A stretch of DNA of 24,215 nucleotides, from contig CALILB010000321.1 in the NCBI GenBank assembly GCA_938016625.1, forward strand, positions 1-24,215, given 5' to 3'. Shown here piece after piece: positions 1 to 7,740 of this stretch. This stretch comes from an uncultured bacterium (GTDB lineage: Bacteria; Acidobacteriota; Thermoanaerobaculia; Multivoradales; JAHEKO01). A program made the translations under genes and the position numbers. Below the pieces are notes generated by a model, which searched no databases, had not been told where the DNA came from, and saw only the letters and a program-made list of their open reading frames with translations. Numbering within the stretch: position 1 is the first letter of the stretch; each line of letters opens with the position of its first letter.

Positions 1-3000
1 TCTCCGACGTCCTCGAAGGATGCTGCGACGAGACTTTCCATCCGGTGCCACCGCTCGGCGACCCCGATTATCTTCCTCAGTGGTTCACCCGCATCGAGGG
101 TGGGGGCAGCAACAACTGTGATGAGAGGGAGCCGACGGCCCGGGTCGCCCAGCTCTACCAGGGCACCCAGAATGTCAACGAGCTCTGTCCACGCATAGCC
201 TCCAAGGTACTGGACAATCCGGGCGTCTTCGGCGACGGTCTGAACATCAAGACCTATGTGATCTCCTTTGCGACCCGTTCCGACTACGCCAACGAGGTCG
301 CCAAGTGCGGCGGCACCGAGGCCGCCTACTTCCCCACCACCAAGGAGGAGCTCCTCCAGGTCCTGGGTGGGATCATCCAGACCATCAAGACCGGCTCCAA
401 GAGCTTCTCGCCGGCCGCTTCCCCACCGCGCAGCTTCAACGCCGAGGACAAGGTAGCCTTTTCGAGCTTCCTGCCGATCGCCGACACTTCGCATTGGGAC
501 GGCCACCTCAGGTCGTTTGTCCGCCCGGTTCCGATCACCACCGAGGGCAAACCCGATGACTCCGTCGTCTGTGGCGGCTCGGTAACCGAATCCTGCTTCC
601 TCTGGGATGCCGGCGCTCAGCTCGTGGGCCAGGCCCCGACCGACGCCGAGGCCGCGGCCGACAATCTCAAGATCGGTCCGGCGGCTGATGAGCGCCGGAT
701 CTGGTACACCATGGAGCGGGATTCCTCCGCCCCCTACACCGTCGCTCGCGCGCGCCGGCTCTTCAACTGGAACGGCTCGACCACCGACGACGAGTGGGAC
801 GATCTTATCCAGGGTATGGGGATCGTCGGTGGTGGGGGCTTTTGTGGCGATGGCGATTGCGGTCTGGGTGAGAACGCCTGCAACTGCTCCGCCGACTGCG
901 GCTCACCACCTGGCAACGAGACCGGTTTCTGCGCCGACGGTGTCGACAACGATTGTGACGCGCAGCCCGACTGCAGCGATTCCGATTGCTCGACCGACCC
1001 GGCCTGTGCCTATTGCGGCGATGGCACCTGCGACCCCGGCGAGACACCCTGCGACTGTGTTGCCGACTGCGGCACACCTTTGAGCGACGAAGTCGGGCTC
1101 TGTAGCGACGGCGACGACAACGACTGCGACTCTCAGCTCGACTGCGCCGACTCCGATTGCACGAGTGATCTCTCCTGCGCCTCCTGTGGCGACGGCACCT
1201 GCGACCCGGGAGAGAACTCCTGCAGCTGCGCCGCCGACTGCGGCGCCCCCCCAGGCAGCGAGATCGGGCTCTGCACCGATGCCATCGACAACGACTGCGA
1301 CAGTCTGCTCGACTGTGGCGACCCCGACTGCGCGGCCGATGCGGCCTGCAGCTCCTGTGGCAACGGCGCCTGTGAACCGGGCGAGAGCCCCTGCGACTGC
1401 CCGGTCGACTGCGGGGGTCCACCGGCCAGCGAGACTGGATTCTGCGCCGACGGCATCGACAACGATTGCGATGGCGACGTCGACTGCGACGACCTGGACT
1501 GTCTCTCAGATGCGGCCTGCAGCGGCGGCTGCAGCGGCCCGGGCGACTCTCTCGTGGTTCCCATTGCTGAAGGCAAGGACGATGTCGAAGAGGATGCCGA
1601 TGACGGTGTGATGGACGTCTACGGCAACGACCTCGACTTCACGACCGGTTATCACGTCGGGTTGCGCTTTACCGTGGACATTCCGCCCGGCGCCACGATC
1701 ACCGCCGCGGACATCGAGTTCGAAAACCGATACTCGCGCGACGGCACCTCGAATATGACTCTCTGGGGTGAGAAGACCGGTCACGCCGTCGAGTTCACCG
1801 ACGACGACTACGACCTCACCGATCGCACCTTCACCGACGCGTCGGTCTCCTGGGATTGGACGGGGACCATCGGCTCCCACGTCAAAATCTACACCGCGGA
1901 CATCTCTTCGGTAGTCCGGGAGATCGTCACCGAGCCATTCTGGGACGCCAACAACGCCATGGTCTTCCGGATCGACAACGCCGGTGCCAAGCGGGATGTC
2001 TACGCCTGGGACGACGAACAAGGGACCGACGGGCAGATGGCCGTCTTGAGAATCACCTACACCTGCTCCGGATCCAAGCCCGCCGAACCGGCAGCCCTGG
2101 TGGCCACCGTCGACGAGCAGGATCGAGCCAAGGACGTCGTCCGCGAGACCCTCAAGATCAAGACGGCCACGGTGGCCGATGAAGAGACCGACTCCGACGT
2201 CGACATCAGCTATGTGCTCGGAGACATCTTCCACTCCGATCCCACCGTGGTGGGGCCACCGGCGGACGGGCGGTTCTTCGCCACCGACTTCAAGGACAAC
2301 GGCAAGGCGTGTGACGACTCGACCGACCCCAACCCGGGCTACCGCTGCTTCTACGAGATGCATCAGTACCGCCGTCAGGTGCTCATGTTCGGCGCCAACG
2401 ACGGTCAGATCCATGCCGTCGACATGGGCATCTTCGACTACACCACCGATCCGGCAGAAGACGGCGTCTACGACAACGGCACCGGCAACGAGCTCTTTGC
2501 CCACATCCCGCGCGGGGTGCTGCCGTCGGTCCTGACCCAGGCGGAGACGGACAGCCACAACTGGGATGTGGACGGACCGATCCGGGTGGCCGATGTCTTT
2601 ATCGATCCCGATCACAATGGCGTTCCCATGGCTGACGATCAGGAGTGGCGGACCACCGCCATCGGCGGTCTGCGGCGGGGCGGCCGTCTCTACTACGCCC
2701 TCGACGTGACCCAGCCGGACGAGCTGGACTCGAAGGGCGTGGGGCAACCGATCAACGGCTACGTTCCCTCGTGCTGGGATGGTGATCCGGCCTCGGCATG
2801 CGGACCTTTGGCCTATGGCGCCCCGCTGTGGGAGTTCACCGATACCTGGGACGAGGATCCCTCCGGCATGGCCGGCAACGGCTACCCCGATCTGGGTGAT
2901 ACCTGGTCGATACCGAACATCTGGCCCCTCCGGGTCCTGGTCGACGACGGCTCCGGCGGCACCGAGCCCGCTACCAAGTTCGTCGCCATCTTTGGCGGTG

Positions 3001-4043
3001 GTCTCGACGACGCCAAGCTGGGGGACAGCGGAAACTGGCTCTATATGGTGGACATCGAAACCGGCGAAGCGATCTATAAGCGGCGTCTGGGTGGCTCGGC
3101 GCCCTCCGAGCCGGCGGCGGTCGACATCCACGGTGACGGCCACGTCGACACCATCTTTATCGGCACCATCAGCGGCTTTATGTACAAGGTGGATGTCTCG
3201 ACGCCGAAGGAGCTCGTCACCACGACGGTTAGCGACCATTCCAGCGGCTCCCCCGTCTCTCGCACCGTGACCCGGGTCATCGACTCGGCCTGGGACCCCT
3301 TTATCGTCTTCAACACCGAGGGCCGACCCATCTATCACCCACCCTCGGTCATCTTTGTTGGCAAGCTGGGCCTGTTCTCGCTCTCCTTTGGCACCGGTGA
3401 CCGGGAGGATGTGCTGCTAAAGAGCAATCCGCCCGTCGGCTACAACAGCTTCTACAACTTCGTCGACGATGACTTCCAGAGCGGCGACGCCGGCCTGCCG
3501 CTGACCCAGTCCGACCTCAAGGAGATCGCCTTCGACTCCGGCACCACCGTGGGCACCGATCTGCTGGTCTCCCCGGAGTCCGGCGATGAGGCCGGATGGG
3601 CACTGACTTTCGATTCACTGGAGAAGGTGGTCACCAAGTCTCTGGCCTTTGGCGGTGTTGTCACTTTCAGCACCTTCACCCCCGACCCGGCGGTCACCTG
3701 TGGGGGCGCGGGCTCCAGCAAGATCTACATCGTCAACGCGACCAACGCCGACTCCATCTACTCTCCCGAGGGGGTCGACACTCGCTACTACGACGTCCAG
3801 GACTTCATCACCGACCCTTACGTCGAGTCCGGGGGCGTCCCGCCGGGCGACGACGACGATGACGACGACGATCTGTGTGGAGGTCTGCAGCAGGTCAGCC
3901 AGACCCTGCAGAATCTGTTGCCGCCGGGGTGCAAATTCACCAACCGGAGCGAGAACATGATGGCCCAGAGATCCGACACCGGTCTCGAGTGCATCGCTCC
4001 CGTCCCGGTCTGTGTGCAGGGCAAGAACTGGAAAGAGTATTAG
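1..4043 (+). CDS. pilY1: PilY1-like type IV pilus tip/adhesin protein, 5' truncated
   Basis: The frame is open from base 3, so the N-terminus lies outside the window; the GTG at 45 is internal and residues here are counted from it. Order of parts: the end of a von Willebrand A-like domain (TYVISFATRSD near residue 70, then the helical segment usual before the PilY1 core); four 57-residue cysteine-rich repeats (267-494); a beta-sandwich resembling DNRLRE-type modules (about 510-665, with IPPGATITAADIEF); and a C-terminal PilY1 beta-propeller (about 720-1230) with QVLMFGANDGQIHAVD, GGLRRGGRLYYALDV and a calcium-loop-like DIHGDGHVD near 1026. Eight aspartates in a row follow near 1270. PilY1/PilC proteins sit at the pilus tip or outer membrane and help pilus biogenesis, adhesion or surface sensing. 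No other pilus gene is visible; pseudopilin genes would be expected upstream. The cysteine-rich insert is unusual for the family. Family assignment is firm; ligand and role are unknown. Confidence 0.88.
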   Translation, partial: SDVLEGCCDETFHPVPPLGDPDYLPQWFTRIEGGGSNNCDEREPTARVAQLYQGTQNVNELCPRIASKVLDNPGVFGDGLNIKTYVISFATRSDYANEVAKCGGTEAAYFPTTKEELLQVLGGIIQTIKTGSKSFSPAASPPRSFNAEDKVAFSSFLPIADTSHWDGHLRSFVRPVPITTEGKPDDSVVCGGSVTESCFLWDAGAQLVGQAPTDAEAAADNLKIGPAADERRIWYTMERDSSAPYTVARARRLFNWNGSTTDDEWDDLIQGMGIVGGGGFCGDGDCGLGENACNCSADCGSPPGNETGFCADGVDNDCDAQPDCSDSDCSTDPACAYCGDGTCDPGETPCDCVADCGTPLSDEVGLCSDGDDNDCDSQLDCADSDCTSDLSCASCGDGTCDPGENSCSCAADCGAPPGSEIGLCTDAIDNDCDSLLDCGDPDCAADAACSSCGNGACEPGESPCDCPVDCGGPPASETGFCADGIDNDCDGDVDCDDLDCLSDAACSGGCSGPGDSLVVPIAEGKDDVEEDADDGVMDVYGNDLDFTTGYHVGLRFTVDIPPGATITAADIEFENRYSRDGTSNMTLWGEKTGHAVEFTDDDYDLTDRTFTDASVSWDWTGTIGSHVKIYTADISSVVREIVTEPFWDANNAMVFRIDNAGAKRDVYAWDDEQGTDGQMAVLRITYTCSGSKPAEPAALVATVDEQDRAKDVVRETLKIKTATVADEETDSDVDISYVLGDIFHSDPTVVGPPADGRFFATDFKDNGKACDDSTDPNPGYRCFYEMHQYRRQVLMFGANDGQIHAVDMGIFDYTTDPAEDGVYDNGTGNELFAHIPRGVLPSVLTQAETDSHNWDVDGPIRVADVFIDPDHNGVPMADDQEWRTTAIGGLRRGGRLYYALDVTQPDELDSKGVGQPINGYVPSCWDGDPASACGPLAYGAPLWEFTDTWDEDPSGMAGNGYPDLGDTWSIPNIWPLRVLVDDGSGGTEPATKFVAIFGGGLDDAKLGDSGNWLYMVDIETGEAIYKRRLGGSAPSEPAAVDIHGDGHVDTIFIGTISGFMYKVDVSTPKELVTTTVSDHSSGSPVSRTVTRVIDSAWDPFIVFNTEGRPIYHPPSVIFVGKLGLFSLSFGTGDREDVLLKSNPPVGYNSFYNFVDDDFQSGDAGLPLTQSDLKEIAFDSGTTVGTDLLVSPESGDEAGWALTFDSLEKVVTKSLAFGGVVTFSTFTPDPAVTCGGAGSSKIYIVNATNADSIYSPEGVDTRYYDVQDFITDPYVESGGVPPGDDDDDDDDLCGGLQQVSQTLQNLLPPGCKFTNRSENMMAQRSDTGLECIAPVPVCVQGKNWKEY
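843..1526 (+). repeat. Four tandem 171-bp units encoding 57-residue ten-cysteine repeats
   Basis: Units begin at 843, 1014, 1185 and 1356, each exactly 171 bp. All ten cysteines (unit positions 1, 6, 13, 15, 19, 30, 38, 44, 49, 55) are kept in every unit, 40 in total. The first half follows CGDGxCxxGE...CxCxxDCG; the second half follows CxDxxDNDCDxxxDCxDxDC, which resembles the acidic DNDCD motifs of MopE-type putative metal-binding proteins. The units differ at many third positions and several residues, so the array is not a recent duplication. Disulfide-bonded, probably calcium- or metal-binding stalk modules are the likely reading. Confidence 0.9.
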
Positions 4044-4083
4044 GAAGAGACCCGACCTCCTTGGTGCGGCTCTTACCTATCGT

Positions 4084-4116
4084 GGGCCGGCTCCTCCCCG
4101 GGGCCGGCCCGTTCTT
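4084..4116 (+). terminator. Candidate terminator after the PilY1 gene
   Basis: An 8-bp perfect stem (GGGCCGGC at 4084-4091 with GCCGGCCC at 4103-4110) is followed by GTTCTTC. It lies 40 bases after the PilY1 stop codon. The T content after the stem is modest, so termination is inferred. Confidence 0.45.
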
Positions 4117-4126
4117 CATGGTCTCG

Positions 4127-4208
4127 AGGTCCTGAGGTCTTGGGGTCCTGAAGCTCCCCCACCCAGCCATGATCTCCAGGCCCTCACCGCCTCAAGACCT
4201 CAGGACCT
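4127..4208. repeat. Intergenic inverted repeat, dispersed family copy A
   Basis: AGGTCCTGAGGTCTTG at 4127-4142 is repeated as an exact reverse complement at 4193-4208, with 50 bases between. Further AAGACC/CTCAGG fragments continue to about 4250. The element fills the gap between convergent pilY1 and fabI. The left arm recurs at 21551-21566, also between convergent genes. Confidence 0.8.
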
Positions 4209-4242
4209 CAAGACCGGGTGGAGGGCAGGGGGGCCAAGACCC

Positions 4243-5028
4243 TCAGGTTGGTATCTCCATCCCCATGGCGTGATACCCGGCATCCACGTAGACCACCTCA
4301 CCCGTGATCCCACTTGCCAATGGAGATAGCAAAAACAACCCGAGCTGCCCCACCTCTTCGTGGGTGATATTGCGACCCAGCGGTGCGACTTCGGCGACCT
4401 GTTTGTAGAGGGTGGTAAATCCCGGGATGCTGCGGGCGGCGATCGTGCGTACCGGACCGGCCGAGACGGCGTTGACCCGCACGCCCTTCTTACCCAGCTC
4501 GTACGCTAGATAGCGGACGCTAGCTTCCAACGCACTCTTGGCGATCGCCATGACGTTGTACTTGGGCACCACCTTCTCGGCGGCGTAGTAGGTCAAAGTG
4601 ACCAGACCCGCCCCCTCGTTGAGCAATGGTTCGGCGCGTTTCGCCACGGCCACCAGCGAGAAGGCAGAGATCTCCAGCGCCGTCACCCAGTGATCCCGCG
4701 TGGTGTCGATATAGCGACCTTCCATCGCCTCGCGGGGGGCAAAGGCGATGGCGTGCACGATGCCGTCGAGCGAGCCCCAGGTCTCCTGCAAGCCGGCAAA
4801 GGCCTTTTCGAGCTCGTCTTCATTGGTCACATCGGCCTGATAGAGCAAGGTGCCCGGAATATCCGCCGTCAACTTCTCCAGATCGCCCCGTAAACGCTCG
4901 GCCTGATAGGTAAAGGCCAGCTCGGCACCGGCGGCCCGTAGTTGGTCGGCGATCGCCCACCCGAGACTCCGCTTGTTGGCGACACCCATGACCAGGTACT
5001 TCTTTCCCGACAGATCGATATTCAGCAT
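4243..5028 (-). CDS. fabI: Enoyl-[acyl-carrier-protein] reductase (NADH), FabI
   Basis: A 261-residue short-chain dehydrogenase of the FabI type, which reduces trans-2-enoyl-ACP in the last step of each fatty acid elongation cycle in the cytoplasm. The cofactor motif is GVANKRSLGWAIA (residues 15-27), the FabI variant of the glycine-rich loop. The catalytic pair is Tyr157 and Lys164 (YNVMAIAK), with a tyrosine at 147-148 matching E. coli Tyr146. The length equals E. coli FabI. The frame is open 52 codons further upstream, but the family starts with the MLNIDLSGKKYLVMGV sequence, so the ATG at 5028 is chosen; upstream ribosome-binding signal is weak (GATAGGATA). It is divergent from a PlsC-like acyltransferase gene, so both neighbours concern membrane lipid synthesis. 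It is the likely triclosan/isoniazid-class target of this organism, by family knowledge. Confidence 0.96.
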   Translation of the reverse strand: MLNIDLSGKKYLVMGVANKRSLGWAIADQLRAAGAELAFTYQAERLRGDLEKLTADIPGTLLYQADVTNEDELEKAFAGLQETWGSLDGIVHAIAFAPREAMEGRYIDTTRDHWVTALEISAFSLVAVAKRAEPLLNEGAGLVTLTYYAAEKVVPKYNVMAIAKSALEASVRYLAYELGKKGVRVNAVSAGPVRTIAARSIPGFTTLYKQVAEVAPLGRNITHEEVGQLGLFLLSPLASGITGEVVYVDAGYHAMGMEIPT

Positions 5029-5093
5029 GGCGTCGTATCCTATCTCACGGCGCCCTCCGGCTATGAGAAAATAGGCCTCTGGGGGAATCCCTT

Positions 5094-5130
5094 TTGTCGG
5101 CCCGGGCCTGTCCGGGATATTTATCGAGGA
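5094..5130 (+). promoter_or_regulatory. Candidate sigma70-like promoter and RBS for the acyltransferase gene
   Basis: TTGTCG (5094-5099) and TATTTA (5118-5123) are separated by 18 bases in the fabI/plsC divergent gap; GAGGA (5126-5130) lies 13 bases before the GTG start. The transcription start would fall almost on the GAGGA, which weakens the proposal. Confidence 0.25.
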
Positions 5131-5143
5131 TCCATCTGCACCC

Positions 5144-5851
5144 GTGCGCAAGCTTCTGACGTTCAGCCTCCTGGTCACGCTCAAGTTCCTGACCGGGATC
5201 TTCTACAAGTTCGACGTTCGCTGGGTCGGCGATGTCCCGGACTCACCCTGGAAGCAGGACTACCGGGTCATCACCCTGCTCAACCACACCAGTCTGTTCG
5301 AGTGGCTCTTTGTCGGCTTCCTGCCGCTCGGCTTTGTCTGGCGGATTGCCAGTCGAGCCCTGGTGCCGGCGGCCGACAAGACTCTCAGCCGACCGCTCGT
5401 CGGTTGGTTCTTCAAGATGCTGGCTCCCAAGGTCGTGCCTATCTCCCGCCAGCCCGACAAGACATGGCAAGCGGTCATCGACCAGATCGACTCCGAGAGC
5501 CTTGTGGTCATCCTGCCCGAGGGCCGAATGAAGCGCGCTGACGGGTTGGACAAGGACGGGCGCCCGATGTCGATTCGGGGTGGGATCGCCGACATCCTGC
5601 GGGTCATTCCGGAGGGCAAGATGCTTCTGGCCTACAGCGGCGGCCTTCACCACATCCAGGTGCCCGGGCAGTTGCTGCCCAAGCCGTTCAAGACCCTGGA
5701 GATGAGCCTCGAGGCCGTTGACATCCCCAAATATCGCGAAACTCTGGAGACCAATGGCACGCCCGACTCCTTCAAAGCGGCGGTAAAGGCCGATCTAACC
5801 GAGCGCCGGGACAACTATTGCCCGACCGGGCGTGAGGTCTGGGTACGATAG
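5144..5851 (+). CDS. PlsC-like lysophospholipid acyltransferase family protein
   Basis: A 235-residue protein beginning with a hydrophobic stretch (about residues 5-20, membrane anchor). It carries the acyltransferase motifs NHTSLFEW (47-54) and LPEGRMKR (124-131), corresponding to the NHxSxxD and FPEGxRS blocks of 1-acyl-glycerol-3-phosphate acyltransferases. The family usually has HX4D; here the acidic residue is Glu53 (HX4E), and a Gly-rich SIRGG follows near 143-147. It likely transfers an acyl group to a lysophospholipid or a similar acceptor at the inner membrane; the true acceptor cannot be read from sequence. The GTG at 5144 is the start, with GAGGA upstream. Its 3' end overlaps the convergent EamA gene by 37 bp. 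Divergent to fabI, which supports a lipid role. A role in another acyl transfer (ornithine lipid or lipid A-like) is possible. Confidence 0.72.
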   Translation: MRKLLTFSLLVTLKFLTGIFYKFDVRWVGDVPDSPWKQDYRVITLLNHTSLFEWLFVGFLPLGFVWRIASRALVPAADKTLSRPLVGWFFKMLAPKVVPISRQPDKTWQAVIDQIDSESLVVILPEGRMKRADGLDKDGRPMSIRGGIADILRVIPEGKMLLAYSGGLHHIQVPGQLLPKPFKTLEMSLEAVDIPKYRETLETNGTPDSFKAAVKADLTERRDNYCPTGREVWVR

Positions 5852-6729
5852 CGGGCCTCCAGAACGGCCCTGGCGGCGATGGTCGCCAGGATCAGCACAC
5901 CACCCACCAGCGACAACCGGCTTGGGCGCTCACCATGAAGCCACCAGGCCCACACCGGGTTGAGCACCGGCTCGATCAGGATGAGAAGCGAGGCCTCGAG
6001 GGCCGGGATCCTTTTCAGACCCGAAGCCAGCAACGCATAGGCCAACCCGATCTGAAAGACCCCCAGGTAGCCGATCAGCACCCAGTCGACTGGCCGGCTC
6101 TCGATTACCGGTAGGGCCAGCGGTAGACAGATCGCGAGGGCAATGAGATTGCCCGCCGCAACCGCCGCCGTCGGACCGGCTCTGTGTCCGGCGTCGCGCC
6201 CGCTCGTCCAGCGCAAACCGATGACCACCAGGGCAAAAAAGAACCCGCCGAGGGCCGCCAGCAGATTGCCTTCGAACGGCTTTGGAGCCGTGACCCCGGC
6301 CGGTTCCGCGCCCAGCATCACCATGAGAAAGCCAACGCCGACGACCACCATGAACACCAGATCGCGCCGTCGCAGAGGCTCTTTGAGCAGCCAGGGCCCC
6401 AGCAGCAGTACGTAGAGGGGGCTCGTCGAGTAGAGAAAGATGGTGCTCGCAGCGGTGGTGAGCTTGTTGGCCAAGACATAGCAGATCAGCGCACCCGCGT
6501 AGGCGATACCCACCGCCAAGGTACCCAGGTCCCACCGCCGGCGCGCCGATGGCAGCATGAGGAGGATGGCGAGGGCAGCAACCCCCGAGCGAAAGGCGGC
6601 CACCTGCCAGCTGCTCAGGTCGATGGCCTTGATGACGGCGCCACCGGTCGAGAAGAGGATGGCCGTGGCCAGAATCTGGAGACGTGAGATGGTGAGCGAG
6701 CCGTCGACGCCCGTGCCTTGCTCAGCCAT
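5815..6729 (-). CDS. EamA-family (DMT superfamily) transporter
   Basis: A 304-residue, strongly hydrophobic protein with about ten predicted membrane segments arranged as two EamA repeats. The first half begins LQILATAILFSTGGAVIKA and the second half covers the GNLIALAICLPLALPVI to GGVLILATIAARAVL region. Length and Pro/Gly pattern (LYSTSPLYVLLLGPWLLKEP and LLILIEPVLNPVWAWW) match the drug/metabolite exporter family, which exports amino acids, metabolites or drugs across the inner membrane. Substrate is unknown. The start ATG at 6729 has no strong ribosome-binding site. The gene lies 23 bp downstream of the LOG gene on the same strand, so the two may be co-transcribed. The last 37 bp overlap the convergent acyltransferase gene. 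Confidence 0.85.
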   Translation of the reverse strand: MAEQGTGVDGSLTISRLQILATAILFSTGGAVIKAIDLSSWQVAAFRSGVAALAILLMLPSARRRWDLGTLAVGIAYAGALICYVLANKLTTAASTIFLYSTSPLYVLLLGPWLLKEPLRRRDLVFMVVVGVGFLMVMLGAEPAGVTAPKPFEGNLLAALGGFFFALVVIGLRWTSGRDAGHRAGPTAAVAAGNLIALAICLPLALPVIESRPVDWVLIGYLGVFQIGLAYALLASGLKRIPALEASLLILIEPVLNPVWAWWLHGERPSRLSLVGGVLILATIAARAVLEARYRTQTSRPVGQ

Positions 6730-6752
6730 GCGGGCTCATCCGAAACGGACGT

Positions 6753-7568
6753 CTACTCACAGGAGGAGAGCGGGTCCTGGACGCCACGGCGGCCACGAGA
6801 ACGCTCACCCAGGAATCGCCTCGGTCTCGGCACTCGCTCCCAGACCAGCCCAAACCGCGAGGTGGACACCTCGAGGATCTTGTGCACGGCCTCCTCCGGC
6901 GAATCGGTGACCACCAATCGCTTCACATCCGCTTTGTCGATGGTCCCCTCTGCAACCATGGGGCCCTCCACAAATTCGAGCAACGGTCGCCAATAGTCGG
7001 TCCCCATCAAAATCAGCGGAAAACCTTCTATTTTGCCGGTCTGAATCAGGGTGGCGGTCTCGAAGATCTCGTCCATGGTGCCAAATCCGCCCGGTAGAAC
7101 GATGAAGGCCACCGAGTACTTGACCATCATCACCTTGCGGACAAAAAAGTAGCGAAACTCGATCCAGATATCGGTGTAGGGATTCGGCTTCTGCTCGTAG
7201 GGCAGCTCGATGTTGCAGCCGACCGAGCAGCCACCGGCTTCCTTGGCACCCCGGTTGGCCGCCTCCATGACCCCCGGCCCACCGCCGGTCATCACCGTAA
7301 AACCGGCCTTGGCGAGTCGAGAGCCCACCTCGCGCCCGAGCTCGTAGTAGCGGTGGCCCTCGGGAAAGCGAGCGGAGCCAAAGACGGTTACGGTCGGTCC
7401 CAGGAAGTGGAGCTGTCTGAATCCGCGTATGAACTCGAAGAGGATACGAAAGGTGCGGAAGAGCTCCGGGCCGCGCTGGTTGGGTCCGGCCAGAAAGTGA
7501 CCCTCTTCCGGCAGTGAGCCCGGCCGGGTGTCCGCCCTTCGGTCCCTGTGGCGCGTCACTTTCACCAT
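6753..7568 (-). CDS. LOG family protein (Rossmann fold, putative nucleoside 5'-monophosphate phosphoribohydrolase)
   Basis: A 271-residue protein of the former lysine-decarboxylase-like/TIGR00730 family. It has TVFGSARF (61-68), GGGPGVMEAANRGA (95-108), the RK pair in FFVRKVMMVKYS (141-152) and the signature PGGFGTMDEIFE (159-170). These residues form the active site of cytokinin-activating LOG enzymes and of bacterial relatives that hydrolyse AMP or other nucleotides to base and ribose 5-phosphate. It is longer than minimal LOG proteins (about 190 residues), with an N-terminal extension of about 55 residues that fits the long bacterial group, and an Arg-rich tail. The start ATG is at 7568; a later start is possible because the first 30 residues look unstructured. 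It is divergent from rocD and upstream of the EamA exporter. Substrate is unproven. Confidence 0.87.
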   Translation of the reverse strand: MVKVTRHRDRRADTRPGSLPEEGHFLAGPNQRGPELFRTFRILFEFIRGFRQLHFLGPTVTVFGSARFPEGHRYYELGREVGSRLAKAGFTVMTGGGPGVMEAANRGAKEAGGCSVGCNIELPYEQKPNPYTDIWIEFRYFFVRKVMMVKYSVAFIVLPGGFGTMDEIFETATLIQTGKIEGFPLILMGTDYWRPLLEFVEGPMVAEGTIDKADVKRLVVTDSPEEAVHKILEVSTSRFGLVWERVPRPRRFLGERSRGRRGVQDPLSSCE

Positions 7569-7740
7569 CGGCTTCCCAGAAAAAAACGCCGGCAGAGCCG
7601 GTGTCGATCCATTTCTAGCATCCTGCCTGCCCCCGACTCAAGTCAGTAGTCCTCGCTCTCCCGATTTTCACGCCGAAAACGGCTTCAAAACGACACTACT
7701 CTGTGGTAAAACCGGCCTGCAGATTTCACGGGAGAGTGCC
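7569..7740. other. Divergent intergenic region between the LOG gene and rocD
   Basis: 172 bases between divergent starts, so promoters for both are expected here. The only clear signal is the GGGAGAG ribosome-binding site (about 7730-7736) before rocD. I could not fix -35/-10 boxes with confidence. Confidence 0.4.

Noticed and set aside
805..1422. Arg/Ser/Cys-rich 205-residue ORF on the minus strand across the repeat array
   Set aside because: It is the antisense of the cysteine-rich repeats; its periodicity comes from the 171-bp units.
843..1526. CRISPR-like array
   Set aside because: The 171-bp periodicity is coding, in frame, with conserved residues and no spacer/repeat pattern. No CRISPR elsewhere in the window.
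1506..3338. 610-residue ORF antisense to pilY1
   Set aside because: It mirrors the GC-rich coding frame of pilY1, has no recognisable domain and lacks a sensible start; the plus strand carries clear PilY1 motifs.
7528..7740. 71-residue N-terminal extension of RocD
   Set aside because: It covers the divergent promoter region, has no family similarity, and a good ribosome-binding site precedes the ATG at 7741.
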